64,000 nucleotides of DNA from Chitinimonas taiwanensis DSM 18899 (GTDB lineage: Bacteria > Pseudomonadota > Gammaproteobacteria > Burkholderiales > Chitinimonadaceae): the NCBI RefSeq assembly GCF_900119825.1, contig NZ_FPKR01000004.1, positions 186,001 to 250,000 of the forward strand, in the 5' to 3' direction. Position numbers and translations under genes: made by a program. This document shows, piece after piece, positions 50,496 to 58,931 of the stretch; positions within the stretch are counted from its first letter, which is position 1; each line of letters begins with the position of its first letter. The notes below the pieces were generated by a model. It saw nothing but the letters and a program-made list of their open reading frames with translations. It was not told the DNA's origin and searched no databases.

Positions 50496-52424
50496 ATGAA
50501 TTTACTATCGAAAGCTGCTGTACTTCGCGCTTACTTCGCTGTTTTCTCCACAGTGGCTTTCATGCTTTCTCAGCGATATGGATTGTCTGATAACTGGGGT
50601 ATTGCGAAGACCAGTCTTGCTTTCTTGGGCGATGTTCTGATTCTGACGGGATTGTTAGTTAGCTATCTGATTGGTGAAAGGATCCTTCACCTCAAGCCGC
50701 GTTACCTTGGTTTGTGGCGAATTGCGCACGCTATTCTTGCTCTTTTCTTGATTGTATTTGCGCTAGCCTCTCAGGCGCTATTTCGCCAAACAGGCGATGT
50801 GCTTGATATCGAGATGCTGAATTTCATCATATTGAATTTCAGTGATTTGCGAGCGGTGGCTGTGTCGAGTGTGGACGGGGCAATATTTTCCACGGTTGCC
50901 GTATGCCTGATCCTCTACGTAATGGCACTTGCCGAATTCCGACGTGGTACTTTACGGATTTTTCAGCGGGTAATGTTAATCGCGCCACTGTCTTTATTGC
51001 CAGCAAATGGGATTCATGAGTCTTTGATGGCTGAAGCTCAAGCTCAAGACCAAGGAGTAGCAACTGCTGGGAATTATAGGGGGGACTATAAATCCTTGGT
51101 TACTCGGCAGCTATCTTGGCTGTCAAAGAGTAAGTCGACTTGGTGGCAGGGAGTTTTTACTAGCTTTATCGTTGGGTCAGCTCTTAGTGCGGTTGAGTAT
51201 GATGTGCTGAGTCGTCAAGTCGCTGCCAGGATGATTTATAAGAAGCCTAGTTACATCAAGGAGCCGAAAAGAAAGTCAAATATTCTTTTTGTTATTTTGG
51301 AATCTACCCGTGCCTCTGCAACTGGTTTACAGGACAGTTTGAGTGGGCGTTCAACTACCCCATTCCTTGATGGGCTGGCGCGTGAGGGCTGGAATTTTAC
51401 TCGTGCATATACAACAGTTCCTCATACGACGAATGCTCTTGTCGGTATTTACTGTGGTACTTTTCCGCCGATTGGTAAGACCGTAATTCAAGACGCCGCG
51501 GGTAAATTTCCATTGCATTGCCTCCCAACGGTATTAAATGAAGCTGGATACGCTACGGCCCATTTCCAAGTGGCCCCTGGGCATTTTGAGGACAGATTTG
51601 GATTGCTTTCGGAAGCAGGGTTTCAGCATCGTGTAACGCAGGAGTACTTTGCCGGCAAAGGGCATAAGCGCTATGGGTATTTAGGATTGGATGATAGGGT
51701 GCTCATTGACCCGATGATTGAATGGATGCGGGAAAATAGGAAGAAATCTAAGCCATTCTTTGCATCGATTCTCACTGTTCTTACGCATCATCCATATATT
51801 TATCCTGGTAATGTGCAGCCCTTGTCTGATCCTATGTCTGCGAAGCAGGCATATTTAGGTGCAATACGATATAACGACGAAACTCTGCAGTTGCTTTTTG
51901 CTGGCATGGAACGTGAGGGCCTGCTTGACGACACCCTTGTGGTTGTTACTGGTGATCATGGTGAGGCATTCAATGAACATGGCCAGTTAGCGCATAATGG
52001 TGCTGCTTATGAGGAGGGTATGCATGTGCCCTTGGTCATGTATGGTCCTAAGCTGATTGAAGGTGTGAAGAAGCGAAATACCTTACAACAGCATATAGAT
52101 TTGTTTCCGACCGTGCTTGATTTAATTGGAGTTCAGGTCGATGGTATGTTGCCCGGGAATAGCTTGCTAGGGAATGATAGCGGGCATGAGAAGATTATTA
52201 CTTCTTGTTTTTATGAGCGATATTGTCTCAATCTGTATGATGCTGAAGGCGGTAAGTTCATTTATTTTTTCGGGAAACGTGAAGCGGAGTTTTATGCGCT
52301 TGATGCTGATCCTTTAGAGAAGAGAAATCTCATTGATGGGCTGAGTGATGACATGTCGAGGCAATATCTATCTACGGCGGTTGAGCTAAAGAACGCATTT
52401 GGCTCAGTATATGCAAGAGAATAG
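50496..52424 (+). CDS. Membrane phosphotransferase of the sulfatase/alkaline phosphatase superfamily
   Basis: A 642-aa protein with about five N-terminal membrane helices (residues 8-165) and a periplasmic sulfatase-fold domain: NILFVILESTRASATG (first metal site), TVPHTTNALVGIYCG, and VVVTGDHGEAFNEHGQLAHN (second metal site). The formylglycine motif CxPxR is replaced by TVPHT, so it is probably a Thr-nucleophile phosphoethanolamine or phosphoglycerol transferase and not a sulfatase. The target may be pilin, glycan or lipid. AT-rich and with a weak ribosome-binding site. ATG 50496 is preferred over TTG 50487. Confidence 0.82.
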   Translation: MNLLSKAAVLRAYFAVFSTVAFMLSQRYGLSDNWGIAKTSLAFLGDVLILTGLLVSYLIGERILHLKPRYLGLWRIAHAILALFLIVFALASQALFRQTGDVLDIEMLNFIILNFSDLRAVAVSSVDGAIFSTVAVCLILYVMALAEFRRGTLRIFQRVMLIAPLSLLPANGIHESLMAEAQAQDQGVATAGNYRGDYKSLVTRQLSWLSKSKSTWWQGVFTSFIVGSALSAVEYDVLSRQVAARMIYKKPSYIKEPKRKSNILFVILESTRASATGLQDSLSGRSTTPFLDGLAREGWNFTRAYTTVPHTTNALVGIYCGTFPPIGKTVIQDAAGKFPLHCLPTVLNEAGYATAHFQVAPGHFEDRFGLLSEAGFQHRVTQEYFAGKGHKRYGYLGLDDRVLIDPMIEWMRENRKKSKPFFASILTVLTHHPYIYPGNVQPLSDPMSAKQAYLGAIRYNDETLQLLFAGMEREGLLDDTLVVVTGDHGEAFNEHGQLAHNGAAYEEGMHVPLVMYGPKLIEGVKKRNTLQQHIDLFPTVLDLIGVQVDGMLPGNSLLGNDSGHEKIITSCFYERYCLNLYDAEGGKFIYFFGKREAEFYALDADPLEKRNLIDGLSDDMSRQYLSTAVELKNAFGSVYARE

Positions 52425-53970
52425 CGTGGTTTCAACTGTTGCCCGGCCACCTTCGAAATTGAGAATGCTAGGTAGGGGTGGCTTCGAGGGCGTGTTGGTA
52501 TTGCCCGCATTGTTAGTGGCTAGCCTTTTTCCTTGGATATGGGAGTGGTTTGCTCGCCCGGCCTGGATATGGGATATCGCGTCTTATGACCTCCATCGTA
52601 GTTTTCAGCTTATCGCACTTTGCTTCGTATGTTTAATCCCCTTGAGTTTTCGGTCAGCGACGCGGGTTCCTGATGCCTTGAAAAACCGTGCGCTCCTATT
52701 GTTTGGCATCTTCTTGCTAGGAGCGATCTCGGCCCTAAGTTCTTTACGCCCATTTATTGCCATTCTGGAGGTTTCAGTATGGTTAACGTTATGCCTGCTA
52801 GCAGTAGGTATTGCGCGCTGGCGAAGCGGTCAGCCGGACGTAGATCGTTGGCTCATCTTATTTTTCCTTGCTGCAGTTGTTGGCAATACGCTTACATTCT
52901 TTGACGAATACTTAAGTGCGCTTATTTTTAATAGTTTTGTTTCTGATGCAAAGATGTTTCCAGGTTATGGGAATATTAGGGTATTTAATCATATTCAGAC
53001 CCTGCTTATCCCTGCATGCTTGTTTGCTGACCGTTGCATGCCTCGTGGTAGGTATTATTATGTGTTGTTTATCGTCATTTCTGCTCTTTGGATGTCGCTT
53101 GCAATTATTACGGGTGCCCGAGCGACACTGCTGGCTGTCGTGGTGTCTGCTTTAATTTGTGGCGTGGCGTTTGGTGTGCAGGGGCGAGCCTATCTAAGTA
53201 GATTAACGGTATTTCTGGTTGCTGGTTTCTTAATGTGGTTGGTACTCTATGGCTTGCTTCCATGGGCCCTGCATGGGGAAATGGCATTCTCCTACCCTAT
53301 GCTGAGATCTGGGCTATCAACCCGAGATGTATTATGGAATAAAGCATTCGACTTAGCGATGGCACATCCTTGGATTGGCGTGGGGCCCATGCACTTTGCT
53401 AGTTATCCAAATCCTGTTGCATCCGGTCCGCATAATTTTCTACTACAACTGCTTTCCGAATGGGGCGTGCCAGCCACATTATTATTCTTTTCATTTATTG
53501 TGTTACTTATATTTAAGCAATACGTTTGTACACGTAATGCTGTGCGTCAAGAGCGCAAGGACGCCTGGTTGGACATTGTGATTTTCGCCACCATTCTTGC
53601 TTGGCTGGTGGATTCATTATTTTCAGACAGCATGACCATGCCTGGTCCGCAATTGTGGCTGGCTGTTCTGCTGGGGTGGTCTTGGGGGCGCAACTACGAT
53701 CTGCTCGATAGTACGACAGGTGTTTCTTTGGGGGGCGTATTACGGTGGACCTTGATCACGGGGTGTGCTGCTGTCGCGGCGCTCTTTATCTCTCTTGTTT
53801 CAGTGTTGCCGCAGAATTTGTCTTCCATATACAAGAGTCAGCGGATTTATTTGCAAGATATTCCTAAGTATCGGCATTTTAGCTACAGATTTTGGCGTCA
53901 GGGATGGATTGTTTCAGGTACGTGGTGGGACGGAGCGGCAACTGGCTACGATAATGAGTTGGTTGAATAG
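52411..53970 (+). CDS. O-antigen ligase / pilin O-glycosylation ligase-like membrane protein
   Basis: About 519 aa with roughly 12 membrane helices and the Wzy_C-type motif ASGPHNFLLQLLSEWGVPA in a large periplasmic loop, whose His is catalytic in WaaL and PglL enzymes. WaaL ligates glycans to lipid A and PglL/TfpO to pilins. The pilin cluster upstream makes a glycoprotein role attractive but does not prove it. The start overlaps the previous gene by 14 bp; GTG 52426 with AAGAGA upstream is an alternative. AT-rich. Confidence 0.82.
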   Translation: MQENSVVSTVARPPSKLRMLGRGGFEGVLVLPALLVASLFPWIWEWFARPAWIWDIASYDLHRSFQLIALCFVCLIPLSFRSATRVPDALKNRALLLFGIFLLGAISALSSLRPFIAILEVSVWLTLCLLAVGIARWRSGQPDVDRWLILFFLAAVVGNTLTFFDEYLSALIFNSFVSDAKMFPGYGNIRVFNHIQTLLIPACLFADRCMPRGRYYYVLFIVISALWMSLAIITGARATLLAVVVSALICGVAFGVQGRAYLSRLTVFLVAGFLMWLVLYGLLPWALHGEMAFSYPMLRSGLSTRDVLWNKAFDLAMAHPWIGVGPMHFASYPNPVASGPHNFLLQLLSEWGVPATLLFFSFIVLLIFKQYVCTRNAVRQERKDAWLDIVIFATILAWLVDSLFSDSMTMPGPQLWLAVLLGWSWGRNYDLLDSTTGVSLGGVLRWTLITGCAAVAALFISLVSVLPQNLSSIYKSQRIYLQDIPKYRHFSYRFWRQGWIVSGTWWDGAATGYDNELVE

Positions 53971-54015
53971 AGGGGCGTACTGTCTGCTTTTGCTGTAATG
54001 TGGTGTGTACGGGAA

Positions 54016-54050
54016 AACAATTAAGCCCCATATTATGGGGCTTAATTGTT
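54016..54050. terminator. Bidirectional terminator between the ligase gene and rpoH
   Basis: AACAATTAAGCCCCA / TGGGGCTTAATTGTT, a perfect 15-bp stem with a TATTA loop. It lies between convergent genes, 45 bp after the ligase stop and just after the rpoH stop on the other strand. Confidence 0.92.
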
Positions 54051-54053
54051 TGA

Positions 54054-54899
54054 CTAGTTTGCTAGTGATATACGCATTTTCTGCAACGCCTTCACCTCAA
54101 TTTGCCGAATCCGCTCCGCCGATACGCCGAATTCATCGGCCAGTTCGTGCAAGGTGGCGCCGCTATCGTCGCCTAGCCAGCGGGCTTCCACGATGCGGCG
54201 GCTGCGGGGGTCGAGGGATTCCAGGGCGTTGAGCAGGCCTTCGCCGTGCAGACGGTCGGTGGCGCGGCGCTCCAGTACGGCGACCGGTTCGTTGTCGTGG
54301 TCGGCTAGCCAGTCGATCGGAGCGTAGCTGTCCTCGTCGCCGTCTTCCGCGACCAGGGCGACATCGTGCCCACTCATGCGGGTTTCCATTTCCAGTACTT
54401 CTTCACGCTTCACCCCGAGGTCATCGGCGATCTGCTGTGCTTCCTGATGGGTCAGGGCGTTCAGGCCGCTCTTCATGCTGCGCAGATTGAAGAACAGCTT
54501 GCGCTGGGCCTTGGTGGTGGCAATGCGCACCAGGCGCCAGTTACGTAGGATGTACTCGTGAATCTCCGCGCGGATCCAATGCACGGCGAAGGAGAATAGA
54601 CGCACGCCGCGGGTCGGCTCGAAGCGCTTCACGGCCTTCATCAGGCCGATATTGCCTTCCTGGATCAGGTCTGCCTGGGGTAGACCATAACCGGCGTAAC
54701 CGCGCGCGATCGAGGCCACGACGCGCAGATGCGACATCACCAGCTTCCCGGCAGCGTCGAGATCATTATGTTGCTGCAGGCGCGTGGCGAGCTCGGTCTC
54801 TTCCTCCTGGGTAAGCAGGGGGATCGCGGCGATCTGCTGCAGATAGCGATCTAGGCTGTCGCCGGAACTCAGTACCGGCAGGGTAAACGTGGCGGTCAT
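54054..54899 (-). CDS. rpoH: Heat-shock sigma factor RpoH (sigma-32)
   Basis: A 281-aa sigma factor. Region 2 shows LVMSHLRVVASIARGYAGYG and DLIQEGNIGLMKAVKRFEP, followed by RLFSFAVHWIRAEIHEYIL. The RpoH box QRKLFFNLRS is present, and region 4 ends SAERIRQIEVKALQKMR. It directs transcription of chaperone and protease genes. A CIRCE element about 50-75 bp upstream indicates HrcA repression in addition. It follows ftsX, as in many proteobacteria. Confidence 0.97.
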   Translation of the reverse strand: MTATFTLPVLSSGDSLDRYLQQIAAIPLLTQEEETELATRLQQHNDLDAAGKLVMSHLRVVASIARGYAGYGLPQADLIQEGNIGLMKAVKRFEPTRGVRLFSFAVHWIRAEIHEYILRNWRLVRIATTKAQRKLFFNLRSMKSGLNALTHQEAQQIADDLGVKREEVLEMETRMSGHDVALVAEDGDEDSYAPIDWLADHDNEPVAVLERRATDRLHGEGLLNALESLDPRSRRIVEARWLGDDSGATLHELADEFGVSAERIRQIEVKALQKMRISLAN

Positions 54900-54948
54900 A
54901 TGCGTATTTCTCCTTTTCGCCCAAGTCTTGCGGTTAGGCTGGACGATA

Positions 54949-54975
54949 TTAGCACTCGGGACATGAGAGTGCTAG
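54949..54975 (-). promoter_or_regulatory. CIRCE element (HrcA operator) upstream of rpoH
   Basis: TTAGCACTC-N9-GAGTGCTAG at 54949-54957 and 54967-54975 differs from the CIRCE consensus TTAGCACTC-N9-GAGTGCTAA in one base. It lies 50-76 bp before the rpoH start codon. CIRCE before rpoH is known from comparative studies of betaproteobacteria. Confidence 0.92.
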
Positions 54976-55002
54976 CGGGCGAAAAGGTTCAGATTGCCAT
55001 GA

Positions 55003-55908
55003 CTAATTGCCGATGCTGCGCAGATGCTTGCCGACTGACAGCGTGGCCCCAAACAGGCTTAGCAGGGCCACGGTGGAGAGACTCAGACCCAGCACGGGCG
55101 GGCTGGGTAGATGGAGCTGAAAGCTCTGGCCATACAGGCTGGCCAGCTGGCTGACCGGGCCGTTCAGACGGTTCAAGCCCAAGCCAACCAGGGCGATGCC
55201 GACCAAGGCACCGAGCAGACCTTGCACGGCGGCGAAGTAGAGGAAGGGGCGGCGGATAAAGCTGTCGGTGGCGCCGATCAGCTTGCTGACCTCGATTTCC
55301 TCGCGGCGGGTGAGGATCTGCATGCGGATCAAATTGGCGGTGATCAGCATCAGAGCGGCGCCGAACAGTGCGGCCACGGTCAGGGCGGCCTCGCGCCCCA
55401 GGCGGATGATGCTGGCCAGGCGCTGCGCCCATTCGGAATCAAGCTGCACATACTCGATGGCTGCGTCGGCTTTCAGGCGCGTCTGCAGCGCGGCGAGATC
55501 GGTGCTGGCGCCATCCTTCAGGGTCAGCTCGAAGCTGTCGGGCAGCGGGTTGTCGCCCAGGCCGGCAAGCAGGTCGGCCATGCCGCTGGTCTGCTCGAGG
55601 TCTTTCAGGGCCTGGTGCTTATTGATATGGCGCGCGCTGGCAATGGCCGGGTCCTGGCTCAGCAGGGTTTGCACGCGGCCGATATCGGCGGGGCCGGCGT
55701 TGGTGTGCAGGAAGACGCTGGCTTGGGTCTCGGTTGGGAGCTGGCCGGCCAGCCCTTGCAGATTGCTGACCAGTGCATACAGGCCCAGCGGCAGGGCAAC
55801 CGCGATGCCGATCACCAGCAGATTGAACAAGGACGCGAGCGGATGGGCCAGGATCAGGCGCAGCGTGGCCAGCAAGGCCAGGCGATGGAGGCGTAGCCAG
55901 TGGATCAT
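55003..55908 (-). CDS. ftsX: Cell-division ABC permease FtsX
   Basis: A 301-aa protein with four membrane helices (N-terminal LFNLLVIGIAVALPLGLYAL, and three in the C-terminal third) and a periplasmic loop between helices 1 and 2 (about 45-165). It partners FtsE to control peptidoglycan hydrolases at the septum. Its start overlaps the ftsE stop by 4 bp. Confidence 0.95.
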   Translation of the reverse strand: MIHWLRLHRLALLATLRLILAHPLASLFNLLVIGIAVALPLGLYALVSNLQGLAGQLPTETQASVFLHTNAGPADIGRVQTLLSQDPAIASARHINKHQALKDLEQTSGMADLLAGLGDNPLPDSFELTLKDGASTDLAALQTRLKADAAIEYVQLDSEWAQRLASIIRLGREAALTVAALFGAALMLITANLIRMQILTRREEIEVSKLIGATDSFIRRPFLYFAAVQGLLGALVGIALVGLGLNRLNGPVSQLASLYGQSFQLHLPSPPVLGLSLSTVALLSLFGATLSVGKHLRSIGN

Positions 55909-56558
55909 TGGGTGAACTGCCCCTTGTTAAGGCGCAGGATGCGCCGGCCGTAATCGGCCATCAGGCTTTCATCGTGGGCGGAAATCACGATGGTTACCCC
56001 GACCTGATGAAAGCTCTTAAACAATTCCATGATGTCGAGCGCATAGGCGCGGTCGAGGTTGCCGGTCGGTTCGTCGGCCAGCAGGATGGACGGACGATGC
56101 ACGACGGCGCGCGCGATGCACAGGCGTTGTTGCTCGCCGCCCGAGAGCGAGATCGGATTGAGCTTTTCCCGTCCCAGCAAACCAACCTTATCCAGCGCCG
56201 CGCGCGCGCGCCGCGCCGCTTCGCGCCGGTCATAACCGACGATGTCCAGCGGCAGCATCACATTGTCGAACACCGTGCGGTCGAACAGGATCTTGTGATC
56301 CTGGAAGATCAGGCCGATATGGCGGCGCAGAAAGGGCAGGGCGCCGCGGCTGATGCTGGCCAGGTTCTGACCATTGACCACCACCGAGCCGGCCGTCGGC
56401 CTGTCTATGCCCGCGATCAGCTTGAGCAGGGTGGATTTGCCGGCGCCGGAATGGCCGGCCAGAAAGACCAGCTCGCCGGCGTCGATCTGGAAGCTCAGAT
56501 TCTTCAGCGCTTCAAAGCCGCCTGGGTAGCGTTTGCTGACTTGGTTGAACTGGATCAT
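55905..56558 (-). CDS. ftsE: Cell-division ABC ATPase FtsE
   Basis: A 217-aa ATPase with Walker [10 protein letters not shown], signature LSGGEQQR, Walker [13 protein letters not shown] and [31 protein letters not shown] is the usual FtsE start. It energises FtsX for septal peptidoglycan splitting. It lies 31 bp behind ftsY. Confidence 0.96.
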   Translation of the reverse strand: MIQFNQVSKRYPGGFEALKNLSFQIDAGELVFLAGHSGAGKSTLLKLIAGIDRPTAGSVVVNGQNLASISRGALPFLRRHIGLIFQDHKILFDRTVFDNVMLPLDIVGYDRREAARRARAALDKVGLLGREKLNPISLSGGEQQRLCIARAVVHRPSILLADEPTGNLDRAYALDIMELFKSFHQVGVTIVISAHDESLMADYGRRILRLNKGQFTQ

Positions 56559-56589
56559 GTTTGCGCGGGCACCGGATGGGCCCCATTCC

Positions 56590-57756
56590 TCACTCGATTA
56601 GGGCGTCCACATAGTCCTTCGCTTCGAAGGGGCGCAAATCATCAATGCCTTCGCCCACGCCGATAAAGCGCAGCGGAATCGGCTTTTGCTTGGCAATGCC
56701 GGCAATCACGCCGCCCTTGGCGGTGCCGTCCAGCTTGGTTAGCACCAGGCCTGTCAGGCCCAGCGCGTCATCGAAGGCTTTGACCTGAGCTAGTGCGTTC
56801 TGGCCGGTATTGGCGTCCAGTACCAGCAAGACCTCGTGCGGGCCGCTGGCATCGGCCTTGGTAATCACCCGTTTGACCTTGGCGATCTCGTCCATCAGAT
56901 GCAGCTGGGTAGGCAGGCGGCCGGCCGTATCGGCCAGCACGATATCGATACCGCGCGCCTTGGCGGCATTGATCGCATCGAAGCACACCGCGGCCGAATC
57001 GCCGCCATCCTGGGCAATCACCGTGACGTTATTGCGCTCGCCCCAAGCCATCAGCTGCTCGCGCGCGGCGGCGCGGAAGGTGTCGCCGGCGGCCAGCAAC
57101 ACACTCTTGCCCTGACCTTGGAAGTATTTGGCCAGCTTGCCGATGCTGGTGGTCTTGCCTGCGCCGTTCACGCCGGCCACCATGATAATGAAGGGCTGAT
57201 GGCCTTCCACCACGAGGGGTTTTTCCAGTGGCGCGATCAGCTCGGTCAGCGCGCCCTTCAAGGCGCCGCGCAGCTCGCTGGCATCCTTGAGGCCGGCCAG
57301 CGTGACGCGGCTGCGCACATCCTTGAGCAGGTGGTTGGTGGCATCCACGCCCATATCGGCGGTCAGCAGCACCGTTTCCAGCTCCTCGTACAAATCCTCG
57401 TCGATCTGGCCGCCGCCAAACAGCGTGGCCAGCTCCTTGCCGAGCTTGTCGCGTGTCTTGGCCAGACCTGCTTTCAGCTTGTACTGCCAGACCTCCTTGG
57501 AGGCCTGCGCCACGTCCTTGGCCAATACCGTCACATCGGTATTCAGCACCTCGACGGTTTTCTGCCAGAAGGATTTCTCTTCGCCCGCAGCCGCGCTCGG
57601 CGTGGAAGCGGCTGCTGCCGGTGCGGGCGCCGCGGCGGGTTCGGCCTCCGAGGGCTTGTCGCTGCCGACCAGTTCACCGAGGTCGGTATTCAGTGCCTTC
57701 CAGAGCTTCTTGCCCCAGCCGGCGTCCTTGTCTTGCGATGGTGTTTGTTCAGACAT
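56590..57756 (-). CDS. ftsY: Signal recognition particle receptor FtsY
   Basis: A 388-aa SRP GTPase. An acidic, Ala/Pro-rich A domain (about 1-85) precedes the N domain (about 90-175) and G domain. Motifs are [15 protein letters not shown] (G1), [20 protein letters not shown] (G3), [11 protein letters not shown] (G4) and [14 protein letters not shown]. It docks ribosome-nascent chain complexes at the inner membrane. ATG 57756 gives the normal N-terminus; it is divergent from rsmD. Confidence 0.96.
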   Translation of the reverse strand: MSEQTPSQDKDAGWGKKLWKALNTDLGELVGSDKPSEAEPAAAPAPAAAASTPSAAAGEEKSFWQKTVEVLNTDVTVLAKDVAQASKEVWQYKLKAGLAKTRDKLGKELATLFGGGQIDEDLYEELETVLLTADMGVDATNHLLKDVRSRVTLAGLKDASELRGALKGALTELIAPLEKPLVVEGHQPFIIMVAGVNGAGKTTSIGKLAKYFQGQGKSVLLAAGDTFRAAAREQLMAWGERNNVTVIAQDGGDSAAVCFDAINAAKARGIDIVLADTAGRLPTQLHLMDEIAKVKRVITKADASGPHEVLLVLDANTGQNALAQVKAFDDALGLTGLVLTKLDGTAKGGVIAGIAKQKPIPLRFIGVGEGIDDLRPFEAKDYVDALIE

Positions 57757-57839
57757 GCAGTAGTGGCTTTCCGGTGCCGGACTTGCCGGCGAATTGGGGT
57801 AGGATTCTAGCCTGTTCAACCCCTTCCCCCAAACTTCGC

Positions 57840-58424
57840 ATGCCGAAGCTCGCACCCAAAACCAGCAAGCCCGTTCGTGGCGTCAATCAGTTACGCATCA
57901 TCGGTGGTGAATACCGCCGCCGCATCCTGCCGTTCCCCGATGGCGAGGGCCTGCGCCCGACCCCGGATCGGGTGCGTGAAACCCTGTTCAACTGGCTAGG
58001 CCAGGAGCTGTATGGCCAAAGCTGCCTCGACCTGTTCGCCGGCAGCGGCGCGCTCGGTTTCGAGGCCGCCTCGCGTGGCGCGAGCCGCGTGGTGATGGTG
58101 GAAATGGCTCGCCCCGCACTGGCGGCCCTGCAGTCCAATCGCGCACTCTTGCAGGTCAACGCCGTCGAGATCGTTGCCGCGGAGGCCCTTGCCTGGCTGG
58201 CGCGCAGCAGCGAGCAGTTCGATGTGGTGTTTCTCGATCCGCCGTTTGCCAGTGATTTACTGCCCAAGGCGCTGGTGGCCATCGCGCCGCGCCTGAAGCC
58301 GGAAGGCTGTGTATACATCGAGACGGCCGACTGGCCTGAACTTACGGGCTGGGAAGTGCTGCGCCAGGGCAAGGCCGGCGTGGTGCACTATGGTTTGTTG
58401 CAGCCGCTGGCCAGTGCGGCATAA
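57840..58424 (+). CDS. rsmD: 16S rRNA (guanine-966-N2)-methyltransferase RsmD
   Basis: A 194-aa SAM-dependent methyltransferase: LRIIGGEYRRRILPFPD, RPTPDRVRETLFNWL, the SAM site LDLFAGSGALGFEAASRGA and catalytic VVFLDPPFAS. It methylates G966 of 16S rRNA. The start at 57840 gives a normal family length. rsmD divergent from ftsY is a widely kept arrangement. Confidence 0.95.
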   Translation: MPKLAPKTSKPVRGVNQLRIIGGEYRRRILPFPDGEGLRPTPDRVRETLFNWLGQELYGQSCLDLFAGSGALGFEAASRGASRVVMVEMARPALAALQSNRALLQVNAVEIVAAEALAWLARSSEQFDVVFLDPPFASDLLPKALVAIAPRLKPEGCVYIETADWPELTGWEVLRQGKAGVVHYGLLQPLASAA

Positions 58425-58504
58425 GCGGCTAAACACAAGTTATCAAGCACCGTACGCGGCTTGGGCATACTGCGCTTTCTCTTTTCCCCTTCAGCGAGAT
58501 CAGC

Positions 58505-58786
58505 ATGTTCAAGGTCAATGAGTATTTCGGTGGTACGGTCAAATCGATTGCCTTCGGCATGGCCGAGGGTCCGGCCACGGTGGGTGTGATGGCGCCGGGT
58601 GAGTATGAGTTTGGTACTGCCCAGCTGGAAGTCATGCATGTGGTCGTTGGCGCCCTGACCGTCAAGCTACCGGGCAGCGAGCAATGGGAAGTGTTTGCGG
58701 CCGGTAGCCGCTTTACCGTGCCGGCCAATAGCAAGTTCCAGCTCAAGGTCACCGTGGATACCGCTTATCTGTGCGAGTACCGTTAA
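58505..58786 (+). CDS. ppnP: Pyrimidine/purine nucleoside phosphorylase PpnP
   Basis: A 93-aa cupin-fold protein: [36 protein letters not shown] and [13 protein letters not shown] match YaiE/PpnP. It splits nucleosides with phosphate to base and ribose-1-phosphate. Single gene with its own upstream gap; a terminator lies 100 bp downstream. Confidence 0.95.
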   Translation: MFKVNEYFGGTVKSIAFGMAEGPATVGVMAPGEYEFGTAQLEVMHVVVGALTVKLPGSEQWEVFAAGSRFTVPANSKFQLKVTVDTAYLCEYR

Positions 58787-58886
58787 GTCTGACGAGGTAA
58801 GCTGCTGGCTGCGCTTGGCGCGCATGCCGATCAGTTGCACGACATGTTGTTAGCACTGCTGCATAGCGTGCATCGCCGCGCGAATG

Positions 58887-58916
58887 AAAAAGCCCGATCC
58901 AAGGATCGGGCTTTTT
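58887..58916. terminator. Bidirectional intrinsic terminator between ppnP and the DUF945 gene
   Basis: AAAAAGCCCGATCC / GGATCGGGCTTTTT, a 14-bp perfect inverted repeat around AA, with A- and T-tracts at either end. It serves both convergent genes. Confidence 0.92.
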
Positions 58917-58931
58917 CTTGCTGTGCGCGCT

